Positions 44,408-52,934 of a stretch of 64,000 nt of DNA are shown here, piece by piece. Origin of the DNA: Negativicutes bacterium (GTDB lineage Bacteria > Bacillota_C > Negativicutes > Sporomusales_B > JARLHX01); NCBI GenBank assembly GCA_031292035.1, contig JARLHX010000277.1, forward strand, positions 44,603-108,602, read 5' to 3'. A program made the position numbers and the translations under genes. Numbering within the stretch: position 1 is the stretch's first letter; every line of letters begins with the position of its first letter. The notes under the pieces are model-generated. The model saw only the letters and a program-made list of their open reading frames with translations, made no database searches and was not told where the DNA came from.

Positions 44408-45466
44408 TTATAATTTTACTTTTTCCACTATTCCCTTAGCGTATTGTTCCAGAAGCCCGTCAAACCTCGACAGATAGCTAAAATCATTGACGCCTCGGCG
44501 AGCTTGCGCTTCGGTGACCAATTCAATAACCTTGTCATTGAAAGGGGTGGGAATATTCTTTTGACGGCCTTTGTGGGAAATAATCCCGTTAATGAAGTCA
44601 ATTTCGCAATCTCGCCCCTTCTCAAGGTCCTGCAGCATACTCGCCTTCAACTTGACATGTTTACTCCATATTTTCTGATAAAGGGGCATTTTAGCAGGAA
44701 TTTCGTCTGGATTTTGAAATTCGAAGGCCTGGAAATCTTCTCCCTGCATTTTTGCCAGCCAAACTCCATGAGCATGACTGACCTTAATACACTCATCAGC
44801 AATAAAGGCCACACAGGTCATAGCCTTCGGGTGGGCCAACACATCCCCAAAGGTGCATGTAAGGGCGGCTGACATCCCGCTGAAAGTAGCATTCATTAAA
44901 ACTTTGGCATAGCGAATCCCCATAAGATCTGTTAGAATCTCTGTTCCGCCAACACACTGAAGATATTCTTGCACTTGTGCAAGGCGAGGACGGACAACTC
45001 CATCCAACTCACCAATTTCAAAGGCAAACTTTTCCACGGCTTCCTGAGAGGTTGTCAGCATCGAAACCCCTGGTTCAAGCCATGTGGCGCCAAAGCCGAC
45101 AGCACCGCCAATGGTCCTCTCCCGCCCCACGACCGCCGCGACACTCTCTTCCGGAATTCCATTTTGCAAAGTGCAGACAATGCTTTCCCCGTGAATAAAG
45201 GGAAGTAGATGCTTTAATACTGCTGCATTAGCAGTTTGCTTGTTCAGCAAAAACACCAAGTCATATTTTCCAGTCATTTGCTCCGGAGTATAGGCTTTAA
45301 CCGGCACATTTAAGTCCATAAAGCCAGTAATAGTGGCACCTTTCGTATTGAGGGCCTCCACGTTTTCCTTATAAGCATCAATCAGGTCGACTGATTTCCC
45401 CTTGGCAGTCATCAAGGCCCCGATAATGGTTCCTAGGGAACCCACTCCCATAATAGCTACGCGCAT
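44408..45466 (-). CDS. 2-dehydropantoate 2-reductase family (PanE/ApbA) protein
   Basis: A 352-residue NADPH-dependent dehydrogenase of the ketopantoate-reductase fold: N-terminal Rossmann motif GVGSLGTIIGALMTAKG and a helical C-terminal domain. It is longer than typical PanE (about 300) and sits in a catabolic operon with BKACE and a short-chain acid transporter. It is therefore more likely to oxidise or reduce a hydroxy/keto acid of the pathway than to make pantothenate. Start ATG 45466 follows a GGGGGG-rich ribosome site. It is the last gene of a sigma-54-dependent operon. Confidence 0.82.
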   Translation of the reverse strand: MRVAIMGVGSLGTIIGALMTAKGKSVDLIDAYKENVEALNTKGATITGFMDLNVPVKAYTPEQMTGKYDLVFLLNKQTANAAVLKHLLPFIHGESIVCTLQNGIPEESVAAVVGRERTIGGAVGFGATWLEPGVSMLTTSQEAVEKFAFEIGELDGVVRPRLAQVQEYLQCVGGTEILTDLMGIRYAKVLMNATFSGMSAALTCTFGDVLAHPKAMTCVAFIADECIKVSHAHGVWLAKMQGEDFQAFEFQNPDEIPAKMPLYQKIWSKHVKLKASMLQDLEKGRDCEIDFINGIISHKGRQKNIPTPFNDKVIELVTEAQARRGVNDFSYLSRFDGLLEQYAKGIVEKVKL

Positions 45467-45497
45467 AATAAATCCCCCCTGGATATACTTATAGCAA

Positions 45498-46325
45498 CTA
45501 TTCTTTTTTTAGTCCCAAAATTTGGCGGGCCTCATTGGTAGTGGCTACCGTCCGGTTTGCTTCTTTAATAAGTCTGACCGCCCGCTCCACAAATTCCGTG
45601 TTTGATGTGGCCAGGCGATTTTTGGCATACATCACGTTGTCTTCCATACCGAGACGAATATGACCACCCATCGCGATCGTTGCCAGAAGAATCGGCATAT
45701 GGCCAGCACCAATTCCGAAAGCCGACCAGGTGGAGTCTTGGGGAATCAAACTTTTTAAATAGACCAGATTTTCCACCGTTGCAGCCGTTCCGCCGGCCGC
45801 GCCCATGCAGAACTGGAAGTGAAGAGGATCCTTCAAGATTCCCTTTTTGCGATAATACAAAGCATTGTAAATAAAGCTGGCATCAAATGCCTCGATTTCC
45901 GGTTTTACGCCATTCTCAGCCATGACCTGGCCCAGTTTTTCTAAGAAGGCGGGAGGATTTAGAAACAGACCACTGTGCATCCAGTTCATCGATCCGGCGT
46001 CATAAGAAGCCATCTCCGGTTTCAGCGCGATAAGATGAGCCATTCTAGTTTCTTCGGTGGCATGCAAATCACCGGAAGTAGTAAGATTTAGGATGATGGA
46101 GCATTTCTTTTCTTTGATGAGGGCAACCGTTTCTTTAAATTTTTCCGTACTCATCGTGCCATTGCCATCGTCATCCCGCATATGCAAATGGGCAATAGAA
46201 GCACCTGCCTGCCAACAGTCATATACATCATTGGCAATCTCGTTGGGCGTCATCGGCACATTGGGGTTGTTCTCCTTCTTGGGCCAAGCGCCTGTCACCG
46301 CTACCGTAATAATGCATTTTTCCAT
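45498..46325 (-). CDS. Beta-keto acid cleavage enzyme (BKACE, DUF849 family)
   Basis: A 275-residue TIM-barrel enzyme of the BKACE family, founded by 3-keto-5-aminohexanoate cleavage enzyme. The N-terminal ITVAVTGAWPKKENNPNVPMTPNEIA, the metal-binding HLHMRDDDG and the LGMEDNVMYAKNRLA segments are clear. These zinc enzymes condense a beta-keto acid with acetyl-CoA to give acetoacetate and a new CoA ester. The adjacent AtoE-like transporter and dehydrogenase suggest that a beta-hydroxy or beta-keto acid is taken up, oxidised and cleaved here. Confidence 0.9.
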   Translation of the reverse strand: MEKCIITVAVTGAWPKKENNPNVPMTPNEIANDVYDCWQAGASIAHLHMRDDDGNGTMSTEKFKETVALIKEKKCSIILNLTTSGDLHATEETRMAHLIALKPEMASYDAGSMNWMHSGLFLNPPAFLEKLGQVMAENGVKPEIEAFDASFIYNALYYRKKGILKDPLHFQFCMGAAGGTAATVENLVYLKSLIPQDSTWSAFGIGAGHMPILLATIAMGGHIRLGMEDNVMYAKNRLATSNTEFVERAVRLIKEANRTVATTNEARQILGLKKE

Positions 46326-46359
46326 TTTAACACCTCATAAATATAATTGATTTCGAGCT

Positions 46360-47751
46360 TTATAAGCCGTATGGAAACAACAGAAATAAAGCGCTGCCTA
46401 AAACAAGTGTGTAGACGAATACGGCAAAGGTATAGGGCAAAATATCCTGGAATCTTAATTTATAGGCCGCCAGAAACGGCAAAGCCCAAAACGGTTGTAT
46501 ATTGTTTGCCAGCTGGCCGCCTGTACTATAGGCATTAATAATATGATGAGCCGAAATACCTAGTTGTTTGCCTGCCGGAATAATATACGGCGCCTCAATC
46601 GCAAATTTCGATCCCCCAGACGGAACAAAAAAGTCCATTACTGTTGTATAAATCAAAACGATCCACGAATAGGTTCGCGGGGTTGAAATGGAGATAAACG
46701 CATCGGTAATAACATGGGCTAACCCAGAATAGCTGATGAGACCAAAAATGCCTGCATATAGTGGGAACTGGATAATTACTCCGAATGTTGTACCGACACC
46801 TTGCTTAACCGAAGCGATAAAACTCCGTGGCGTGCCATGCAACAACATCCCGATTCCAAAGAAGGCGAAATTGATCACGTTTAAATCTATTTTACCTACA
46901 CCTTGGGTTACTAAAAGCTTGCCAACCCATAATATAATTGCCACCCCTAACACCGATAGCAGTACTCTGGAACGTTCCCAGCGCTCTGCCGGCCGTAAAT
47001 CTTGCTTACTCTCCTCTTCGGGCTCAACATGCGTAAATTCCTTATAGGTCGCGTCATCAATCTCTACCGCATTCTCCTTCCGCGGCATAAGAAAGATAAA
47101 CAGCAACGGTAATGTAAGATACTGAATTGCCATAAACACAAGCAAAAATGGCGATAGAGCAGTATAGGTCAGCGGAATAAGACCACCGAGAGTCTGTTCT
47201 AAAAAGTTGCCCGGGGTCGCAGCAAGCAAGGGTGCAGACTGCGAGGGTCCATTGGCCATGATCATCATCATGCTGTACGAAGCAGCGCCAAGCAGCGGAT
47301 AGTGAATTCCCAGTCCACGTTTACGGGCAGCAACCTCTTTACCCAAAACAATGGATATCATAATCCCGATGCCCCAATGGAGCCATGATATCAAGCCAAC
47401 AATTAAGCAATACATGATCAAGGTTGAGTTGGCCGTCTTAGTCGAGTCGACTAATTTGACAAGACCGCGTTTAACAAGCTTGGAATCGGCGACGACAAAC
47501 CCAGTGATCATCATGATAGTTAACTGCATTGCGAATGTTAATAAGACCCAAAACCCTTTAGCATAATCGTCCAGCAGTTCAAATGGACCATGTTTAGTAA
47601 AACCTAGCGCCATAAGAAAGACTATGATTGTTAGCGCCGCAACAAAAACCATAGAATCCGGCACCCAGTTAAGACTCCATTCAGTAAACCTGTCAACAAT
47701 CCCGTTAGACCGGCTTTTTTCTGGTCTTGGCTCCACACTTACGCCTGCCAT
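46360..47751 (-). CDS. AtoE-type short-chain fatty acid transporter
   Basis: A 463-residue membrane protein with about 12 helices of the AtoE/TIGR00366 family (segments DRFTEWSLNWVPDSMVFVAALT and FFVPSGGSKFAIEAPYI). It is the uptake system for short-chain fatty or keto acids such as acetoacetate. First gene of the operon. ATG 47751 is chosen with AGGAGGTTTTGCGAG upstream; the in-frame TTG three codons earlier would overlap that site. A perfect sigma-54 promoter lies 136 bases upstream and a small inverted repeat (47777-47801) occurs in the leader. Confidence 0.88.
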   Translation of the reverse strand: MAGVSVEPRPEKSRSNGIVDRFTEWSLNWVPDSMVFVAALTIIVFLMALGFTKHGPFELLDDYAKGFWVLLTFAMQLTIMMITGFVVADSKLVKRGLVKLVDSTKTANSTLIMYCLIVGLISWLHWGIGIMISIVLGKEVAARKRGLGIHYPLLGAASYSMMMIMANGPSQSAPLLAATPGNFLEQTLGGLIPLTYTALSPFLLVFMAIQYLTLPLLFIFLMPRKENAVEIDDATYKEFTHVEPEEESKQDLRPAERWERSRVLLSVLGVAIILWVGKLLVTQGVGKIDLNVINFAFFGIGMLLHGTPRSFIASVKQGVGTTFGVIIQFPLYAGIFGLISYSGLAHVITDAFISISTPRTYSWIVLIYTTVMDFFVPSGGSKFAIEAPYIIPAGKQLGISAHHIINAYSTGGQLANNIQPFWALPFLAAYKLRFQDILPYTFAVFVYTLVLGSALFLLFPYGL

Positions 47752-47886
47752 CTCTCGCAAAACCTCCTATACTTTTTTTAAAGTTCCGAACTAACTTTAA
47801 AGGACAACCCGAAGACATGCTCGTCCCTGGCGCCCCTCCTTTCTATACCGTAATACTTCTTTCTCTTAACTCACTGAATAGCAATC

Positions 47887-47901
47887 GCAAGTTTTGTGCC
47901 A
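47887..47901 (-). promoter_or_regulatory. Sigma-54 (RpoN) promoter of the AtoE/BKACE/PanE operon
   Basis: On the minus strand TGGCACAAAACTTGC is an exact match to the -24/-12 consensus TGGCAC-N5-TTGC with GG and GC ten bases apart. The sigma-54 activator gene is next door. Confidence 0.88.
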
Positions 47902-47950
47902 CTGTACTAAAACCACGGAAGGAGCAATAAGTATCGCGTTTGTGCATATA

Positions 47951-48015
47951 CAGGAATTATCAAAAGATAAATGGGTGTAGTTAAATGTCCGGAAACCAGG
48001 AATTACCAAATGATA
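47951..48015. promoter_or_regulatory. Tandem candidate enhancer sites for the sigma-54 activator
   Basis: CAGGAATTATCAAAAGATA (47951-47969) is repeated as CAGGAATTACCAAATGATA (47997-48015), 46 bases apart and 50-115 bases upstream of the -24 box. The second copy is also part of a larger palindrome (TGTCCGGAAA at 47986 to TTTCCGGACA at 48032). Binding by the neighbouring regulator is inferred. Confidence 0.55.
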
Positions 48016-48046
48016 TTCCTGATTTCCGGACACTCCTCAAATAATC

Positions 48047-48091
48047 AAAGACCGTAACTGAAAGTATTTATGACTTTCAGTTACGGTCTTT
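48047..48091. terminator. Terminator of the sigma-54 activator gene
   Basis: A perfect 19-bp stem (AAAGACCGTAACTGAAAGT and its complement) with a seven-base loop, 36 bases after the stop codon of the activator. The minus strand continues CTTTGATTATTTG. Unusually long and perfect for a terminator. Confidence 0.72.
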
Positions 48092-48127
48092 ATGCTAAAC
48101 TCCTGATTGGTTTAACTGCGCGAACAT

Positions 48128-49519
48128 TTACGCAGTGGGCGTTCGGCTAACTTTAATATTATATCTTGTTATCTTTTCGTATAATACACTGCGAGAAATC
48201 TTCAAGAGTTTACTTGCTGCCAAAACGTTCCCTTCTGTCTCCAACAGAGCTTCAAGGATTCTTTCCCGCTCAACATTTCTTCTGGCTGACACTAAAGTGT
48301 TATTAATATCTTTTTGGGATCCGGTTTGAATCCTTGATGTCAGGTTTTTGAAGCAGCCTAGAGTTAAAGGGCCCGACAGAACAATATTCGCTGCCCGTTC
48401 TAACGTGTGCTCAAGTTCCCGGACATTACCAGGCCAGTCATGAAGCTGGAAAAGATCTAATACATTCTGGTCAATACCAGAAATTTTTAAGCCAAGATTA
48501 TAATTTATTTTATTAATCAGCGCCTCCGTTAGTTCCGGCAAATCCTCCAAACGCTCCCGCAGCGGCGGTACTTCTATCGGCACAATATTAATTCGATAAA
48601 AAAGATCTTCCCGAAATTCACCCTTATTGACTAAATCAAAAAGATCCTTATTCGTGATAAAAATTAATCGCACATCAACATTTATCGGTTGATTACCGCC
48701 CACCCTCACGATCTCTTTTTCTTGTAAAACTCTTAGCAATTTAGGTTGCATCGTCAATGGCATCTGGTGGATTTCGTCTAAAACTAATGTACCTTTGTTG
48801 GCAAGCTCAAATTTACCGACTTTTCCTTGTTTTCTTGCCCCAGTGAAGGCACCTGCTTCATAGCCAAAAAGCTCGGCTTCAAAAAGCTCCGCCGGAATGG
48901 CGGCACAGTTTACCCTAACCAGCGAGTGCTGACTGCGTGGGCTTATTTGGTGTATGGCGTGAGCAAAGAGCTCCTTCCCCGTTCCCGTTTCGCCGCTGAT
49001 TAGCACCGTAGATTTTGTTTGAGAAATCTTATAAACAGATTCCTTGATTGTCCGTATATTAGGGGCATCACCGATGATTTGATCAATCGAGTATTTAGCC
49101 TTTAGAAATCCGGATAATTCAGGTTCATATTGCGAAATTTCATCTCGTAAATGGTTGATTATCTTGACACTTTGCGCCGTCGTCATCATGATAGTTGAAA
49201 ATAAAACAAAACATATCACCCCAACTACATTGTCATTCTTTTTGATTGGCAACCGATTGACTATCGCAAATTCACCATTCTTCAAACGAAAAGCAACTCC
49301 CAGCTCACTTTTCCCCGACTTTGCTACAATATGCATTCGGCTATTGGGAATAACGTCACAGCAAAACTTACCCTGTGCTTCTTCTGGTTTAACACCAAGT
49401 ATTGCAGCGTAATTATCATGGACATAGAGAATATTACCCTTTGGATCTGTTATAAGAGTAATAAAGTCCTCTAAAAGTCCTTCCATAATGTTAGTAAATT
49501 GAGAGATATCTTGTTTCAT
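48128..49519 (-). CDS. Sigma-54-dependent transcriptional activator with PAS domain
   Basis: A 463-residue NtrC-like activator. The N-terminal PAS sensor (residues 1-115, ITDPKGNILYVHDNYAAILG) is followed by an AAA+ domain with Walker A GETGTGKE, the sigma-54-contacting GAFTGA loop and an arginine-finger region, and a C-terminal Fis-type helix-turn-helix (NVLAASKLLKISRSVLYEKI). It probably activates the adjacent operon through the perfect sigma-54 promoter. ATG 49519 has GAGAGGTGAACGTG upstream. Its PAS ligand is unknown but is presumably a substrate or precursor of the AtoE/BKACE pathway. Confidence 0.92.
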   Translation of the reverse strand: MKQDISQFTNIMEGLLEDFITLITDPKGNILYVHDNYAAILGVKPEEAQGKFCCDVIPNSRMHIVAKSGKSELGVAFRLKNGEFAIVNRLPIKKNDNVVGVICFVLFSTIMMTTAQSVKIINHLRDEISQYEPELSGFLKAKYSIDQIIGDAPNIRTIKESVYKISQTKSTVLISGETGTGKELFAHAIHQISPRSQHSLVRVNCAAIPAELFEAELFGYEAGAFTGARKQGKVGKFELANKGTLVLDEIHQMPLTMQPKLLRVLQEKEIVRVGGNQPINVDVRLIFITNKDLFDLVNKGEFREDLFYRINIVPIEVPPLRERLEDLPELTEALINKINYNLGLKISGIDQNVLDLFQLHDWPGNVRELEHTLERAANIVLSGPLTLGCFKNLTSRIQTGSQKDINNTLVSARRNVERERILEALLETEGNVLAASKLLKISRSVLYEKITRYNIKVSRTPTA

Positions 49520-49838
49520 CACGTTCACCTCTCTGTCATGTATTCTTAACACCTTCGCCTGCGCTCATATTTTTCAGCTTCCAGGTGATGACCCGTGCTT
49601 GGACCTGGAATAACCGTATAACGGTATAGCACCTTTGTAAATCAGTCGGAATTCGTCCTTCTGACTGCTAAACTTTAACAACCATCGTCGGAATGATAAA
49701 TTACATCCTCAAAAGGTCAAATTCACTCAATCTAAAATAAAGACCTGCAAACTCGTAGATAAAGAAGATATTTTTATTAGCAATTCACCCTCTCCCCCCG
49801 TTATAGCAAGTGCAGCAGCATACAAGCATAAGAAAAAA

Positions 49839-49864
49839 GCCTTCCAAGCATATGCCTGAAAGGC
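49839..49864 (-). terminator. Terminator hairpin of tRNA-Gly-derived remnant B
   Basis: GCCTTCCAAGCA pairs imperfectly (10 of 12) with TGCCTGAAAGGC, with a T6 tract following on the minus strand. It matches the place and T tract of the intact tRNA terminator at 52894-52924 and may serve the esterase gene at 49975. I see no gene in 49520-49838. Confidence 0.6.
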
Positions 49865-49919
49865 TTGAATTTACTGGAGCGGGCAAAGGGATTCGAACCC
49901 GCGACCCACGGCTTGGGAA
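49861..49919 (-). repeat. tRNA-Gly 3'-end remnant (copy B)
   Basis: Fifty-nine bases match the tRNA-Gly(CCC) locus at 52921-52979 with a single difference (AACCCG for AACCCT). The match runs from the terminator hairpin through the acceptor stem, T arm and variable loop into the anticodon loop (TTGGGAA), and then stops abruptly. The 5' half is absent, so this is not a functional tRNA. It is what a site-specific integration into the tRNA would leave. Confidence 0.88.
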
Positions 49920-49974
49920 AAACGTCGATACTGTTTTTAGGTTGTGACCACTTGATAGGGAAAGACATTCATTC

Positions 49975-51135
49975 TTATTTTGATTGGGCGAATAGCCAGT
50001 CTCGTAGCTCTTTATTCGCGTATCCCGGAGTCCAGGACCAGTGCGCTAACGGAAAGAATACTTTACCTGCTGGATATAGCGTAGTTTTGTATTTAACGCC
50101 AGCTTTATCCAGTGCTGCGACTGTCGGATAGTAGAATTCTTCTACTTTTACCAACGGGTCATCAACTGCTTGGACTATCCATATAGCAACTTTATCTTTT
50201 AAGGCTGACACTTTTGCCGTGTCTGCCCCTCCGCAAATCGGCACTATCGCCGCAAATCGATCTGGATGTTGAATGGCAATTGCAAATGACGCAAAACCAC
50301 CAGCAGAAAGCCCCGTAGCATAAACTTTCTTCTGATCTACGGAATATTTACTTATGGTGTCTTCTAAAAGCCTGTACGCCGCATCAAGCCAGATTGTTGC
50401 GGCATAAGGATTATCTATATTCTTATTCTGATACGCTTGCAATGTGGTCCAGTTTGTTAAATTATTGGTTGTTTGACACTGGGGCGCAAGAACAATACAT
50501 TCGTTGATTCCCGCTTCTGAATCTTCGGCCCAAATAGTTGCCATTTTATTTCTCTTAATAATACTAGCAAGCTCTAGTCCTCTTGCGCCTGAACCATGTA
50601 GTGCAAAAATAATTGGATATTTTTTGGCTGGATTGTAGTTCTTGGGAACATATAGTTCATAAGGAACTACAATGCGACTAACTGGATCAAAATAGTTTAA
50701 TTCTTTAAATAATGCGTACGTATCTTTTGCATTTTTTCTTACGATGTCAATTGTATATGTTTTTGAATCATTTTTATCCTTAACAACGATTTCTGCTTTA
50801 ACAGAGTAATCCAATCCAAAGGCCTCTTCTGCTTGTGTAAGCTCAATCATCAGTGTTTTTCCAGAATCAACGCTTTTTCCATTTATAGTAATTGTTGAAC
50901 CAGCAGTAGCAGTTGGGGTTAAATTGACGCCAAAAATATCGTCTTGGACATTTAGTGTGTATGATGTAATCTTTGAATCAAAAGAGGGAGTAAGACTTGC
51001 TTGATACGAAATCTCCACCGCTTTAAGGTCGGTAAGCTCTGCTGCAAAAGCTGAATTAAGTTGGGCAATTTGGGGACAACCAAGAATCATTAAAACAGCA
51101 AATAGAGAAACTACCACTTTTCTGAGCCTACTCAT
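49975..51135 (-). CDS. Secreted alpha/beta-hydrolase (esterase/depolymerase type) with N-terminal beta-sandwich domain
   Basis: A 386-residue protein with a signal peptide (about residues 1-31), a cadherin-like/Big-type beta-sandwich domain (about 32-125, with DDIFGVNLTPTATAGSTITINGK) and an alpha/beta-hydrolase domain with oxyanion segment IIFALHGSGARG, catalytic Ser in GLSAGGFAS, an Asp in AVDDPLV and a His near HWSWTPG. It resembles feruloyl-esterase or polyhydroxybutyrate-depolymerase-type enzymes that act outside the cell. ATG 51135 is preferred over TTG 51168 because GGGAGTGG precedes it and the signal peptide fits. Substrate unknown. Confidence 0.78.
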   Translation of the reverse strand: MSRLRKVVVSLFAVLMILGCPQIAQLNSAFAAELTDLKAVEISYQASLTPSFDSKITSYTLNVQDDIFGVNLTPTATAGSTITINGKSVDSGKTLMIELTQAEEAFGLDYSVKAEIVVKDKNDSKTYTIDIVRKNAKDTYALFKELNYFDPVSRIVVPYELYVPKNYNPAKKYPIIFALHGSGARGLELASIIKRNKMATIWAEDSEAGINECIVLAPQCQTTNNLTNWTTLQAYQNKNIDNPYAATIWLDAAYRLLEDTISKYSVDQKKVYATGLSAGGFASFAIAIQHPDRFAAIVPICGGADTAKVSALKDKVAIWIVQAVDDPLVKVEEFYYPTVAALDKAGVKYKTTLYPAGKVFFPLAHWSWTPGYANKELRDWLFAQSK

Positions 51136-51185
51136 CACATTACCACTCCCTAAAATTTTTTTGACCAAACCTGACGTTTATTTTA

Positions 51186-51500
51186 TCGATTGCCCCACAT
51201 TGTGATGCTCGAGCAATCCGTCAATAACCATAAGGTCAAATTTTCCATTCTAACACTATCCATTTCGTCGTCATTCCATACTTTCCTTGTTTATTATTGT
51301 AAGATTTTTCAAAATATAATGCCCAAACTTACCGCCGCAGCGGCCCTGATGACTGCAAGTCCGTCGTTACCTAGCGCATGGGCAGAATGCCTGATAACGA
51401 TGCCGATTCCAGGCTTTTCATAGCGATAAGGACAATATTTACCCCGTAAAGCGGGACGGAGTGATGATTGAGTCTCTACGCGCTCCGGGAGCTAATCCTC
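51186..51500 (-). pseudogene. Possible gene remnant in an otherwise empty stretch
   Basis: On the minus strand a frame without start reads from about 51500 to 51310 through RGKYCPYRYEKPGIGIV and IRHSAHALGNDGLAVIR to a stop; upstream it is blocked by a stop codon. The composition looks protein-like, but I cannot name the family. It may be the 3' end of a decayed gene or chance. The stretch 51136-51584 holds nothing else I recognise. Confidence 0.25.
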
Positions 51501-51584
51501 GTTTCTCGGTGCAAGAAGGCCAGCCGCGCCCCTGCAAATCCGCCAACTTTTGCATAAACAGCGCCATTTCTTCAGGCCGCCCCA

Positions 51585-52586
51585 TTATGTTCTGAGTAGT
51601 TCCGGAACAAAAATATCTTCACATAGCCATCGGCGCTTGGAGAGGCCCTGCTCGAAGAAGTATCGCAGAAAAGTATCGAGCGTCTTGCGATTCGCCTCGA
51701 TGCCATATGGCCACCAATCGTCACCCATAAGCTCACGGTTCTTCGTGAACAATGGAGTAAACCATGGCATCATGACATCTATATGCTGTATCACCTCACC
51801 TTTACGATATTTCTCCATCGCCACTTCCTTTGCTTCGCAGAAAGCCCGATACACGGCAGGTGCAAGTCCGGGCTGCTTTGCCAGAATGTCTTTGCGGATG
51901 ACAACCGTATGCATAATCGGGAAGATACCTGTGCGCCGATAATAGTCCCGCTCGACATCCTCATAGTCAGGGAACAGCCGCTTGACACTAGGTGAGCCGG
52001 TTAGCGCGCAGCGTGGAGCTTGCGCAGTTATGAGGGCATCGATCTCCCCCGCTTCCAGCATCGGACCTAGCGCCTTACCTTCCGGCACATGCCTTACGTC
52101 AACGTTAGAAGGGTGCGGTTGTCTCACGAAGTCTAAAGGCGGCAGATACCAGTCGGGCGCCCCAATAATCCAGTGCGACTGTTCTGGCTTCACACCAAAA
52201 TCATCCGATAGAATACCTTTGGGCCACACACCTGCATCGTGACCATACAGGGCGAGTTCGCCGATTGTCTTGCCAGCCAGATCTCCAGGCGTCTTGATCC
52301 CGCTCTCTGTATTGATGAATATCGCCGAGTGGCGAAACTGCCGGGCAGGAAATACCGGAATGGCGATAAACGGCGGATCATCAAGTTCGAGTGTACGCAA
52401 ATAATATGTCAGGCCAAGTTCCGATACATCAAAGGCATGTTCGCGCATCATAGACTCAAAAATATCGAGAACAATCTTGCTGCTCTCAAAGCCGGCATCT
52501 GCACCGTCTATCTTAACAGTGCCACTAAACAATGCTTCAGTGTGGAGATATTTCATGGTTCCAACCTTAATGTTCAAATTGTTCAT
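51585..52586 (-). CDS. 4,5-dihydroxyphthalate decarboxylase-like protein
   Basis: A 333-residue protein of the 4,5-dihydroxyphthalate decarboxylase family, which uses the periplasmic-binding-protein fold. Segments such as FIAIPVFPARQFRHSAIFINTESGI, DLAGKTIGELALYGHDAGVWPKGIL and GIEANRKTLDTFLRYFFEQGLS are characteristic. It has no signal peptide, which favours a cytoplasmic enzyme over a transport receptor. In Pseudomonas and Comamonas the enzyme removes a carboxyl group from 4,5-dihydroxyphthalate; other members have unknown aromatic or cyclic substrates. Neighbouring genes do not reveal the pathway. Start follows AAGGAGATGGAATA. Confidence 0.75.
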   Translation of the reverse strand: MNNLNIKVGTMKYLHTEALFSGTVKIDGADAGFESSKIVLDIFESMMREHAFDVSELGLTYYLRTLELDDPPFIAIPVFPARQFRHSAIFINTESGIKTPGDLAGKTIGELALYGHDAGVWPKGILSDDFGVKPEQSHWIIGAPDWYLPPLDFVRQPHPSNVDVRHVPEGKALGPMLEAGEIDALITAQAPRCALTGSPSVKRLFPDYEDVERDYYRRTGIFPIMHTVVIRKDILAKQPGLAPAVYRAFCEAKEVAMEKYRKGEVIQHIDVMMPWFTPLFTKNRELMGDDWWPYGIEANRKTLDTFLRYFFEQGLSKRRWLCEDIFVPELLRT

Positions 52587-52893
52587 TATTCCATCTCCTT
52601 ATTCGTTTTTAGTTTTGCCGAGAATTGACACTTAATCCGTATTGACCATTATCTAAAAAATAGCCACTGATGTTATGCCAGTGCCTTTGCGGGAGTATGC
52701 CACAACTCATGAAACTTAAAACCGCGATCCAGGCCTTCACTGAAATAATTTGCTTTAAAAATATGCCTGTTTAGCCACTAAGTCCGTACTCCAACCTGTC
52801 AGAAATACTTGCAATACCTGCTCGTAATAACCAAAACTCCTCTTCCTACTTACAGTAGAAAGCGCCGTAGCATACAAATAGCATACAAATTAA

Positions 52894-52924
52894 GAAAAAG
52901 CCTCCAGGCAAATTGCCTGGAGGC
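52894..52924 (-). terminator. Terminator of the tRNA-Gly gene
   Basis: GCCTCCAGGC pairs with GCCTGGAGGC (10 bp, five-base loop) and is followed on the minus strand by five T. It lies 10 bases beyond the CCA end. The stretch 52587-52893 to its left holds no gene that I can support. Confidence 0.82.
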
Positions 52925-52934
52925 TTGAATTTAC

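Noticed and set aside
52660..52720. Near sigma-54 match (TGGCATACTCCCGCA on the minus strand) upstream of the decarboxylase-like gene
   Set aside because: GG and GC are nine instead of ten bases apart and the site is far from the gene, so it is not supported.
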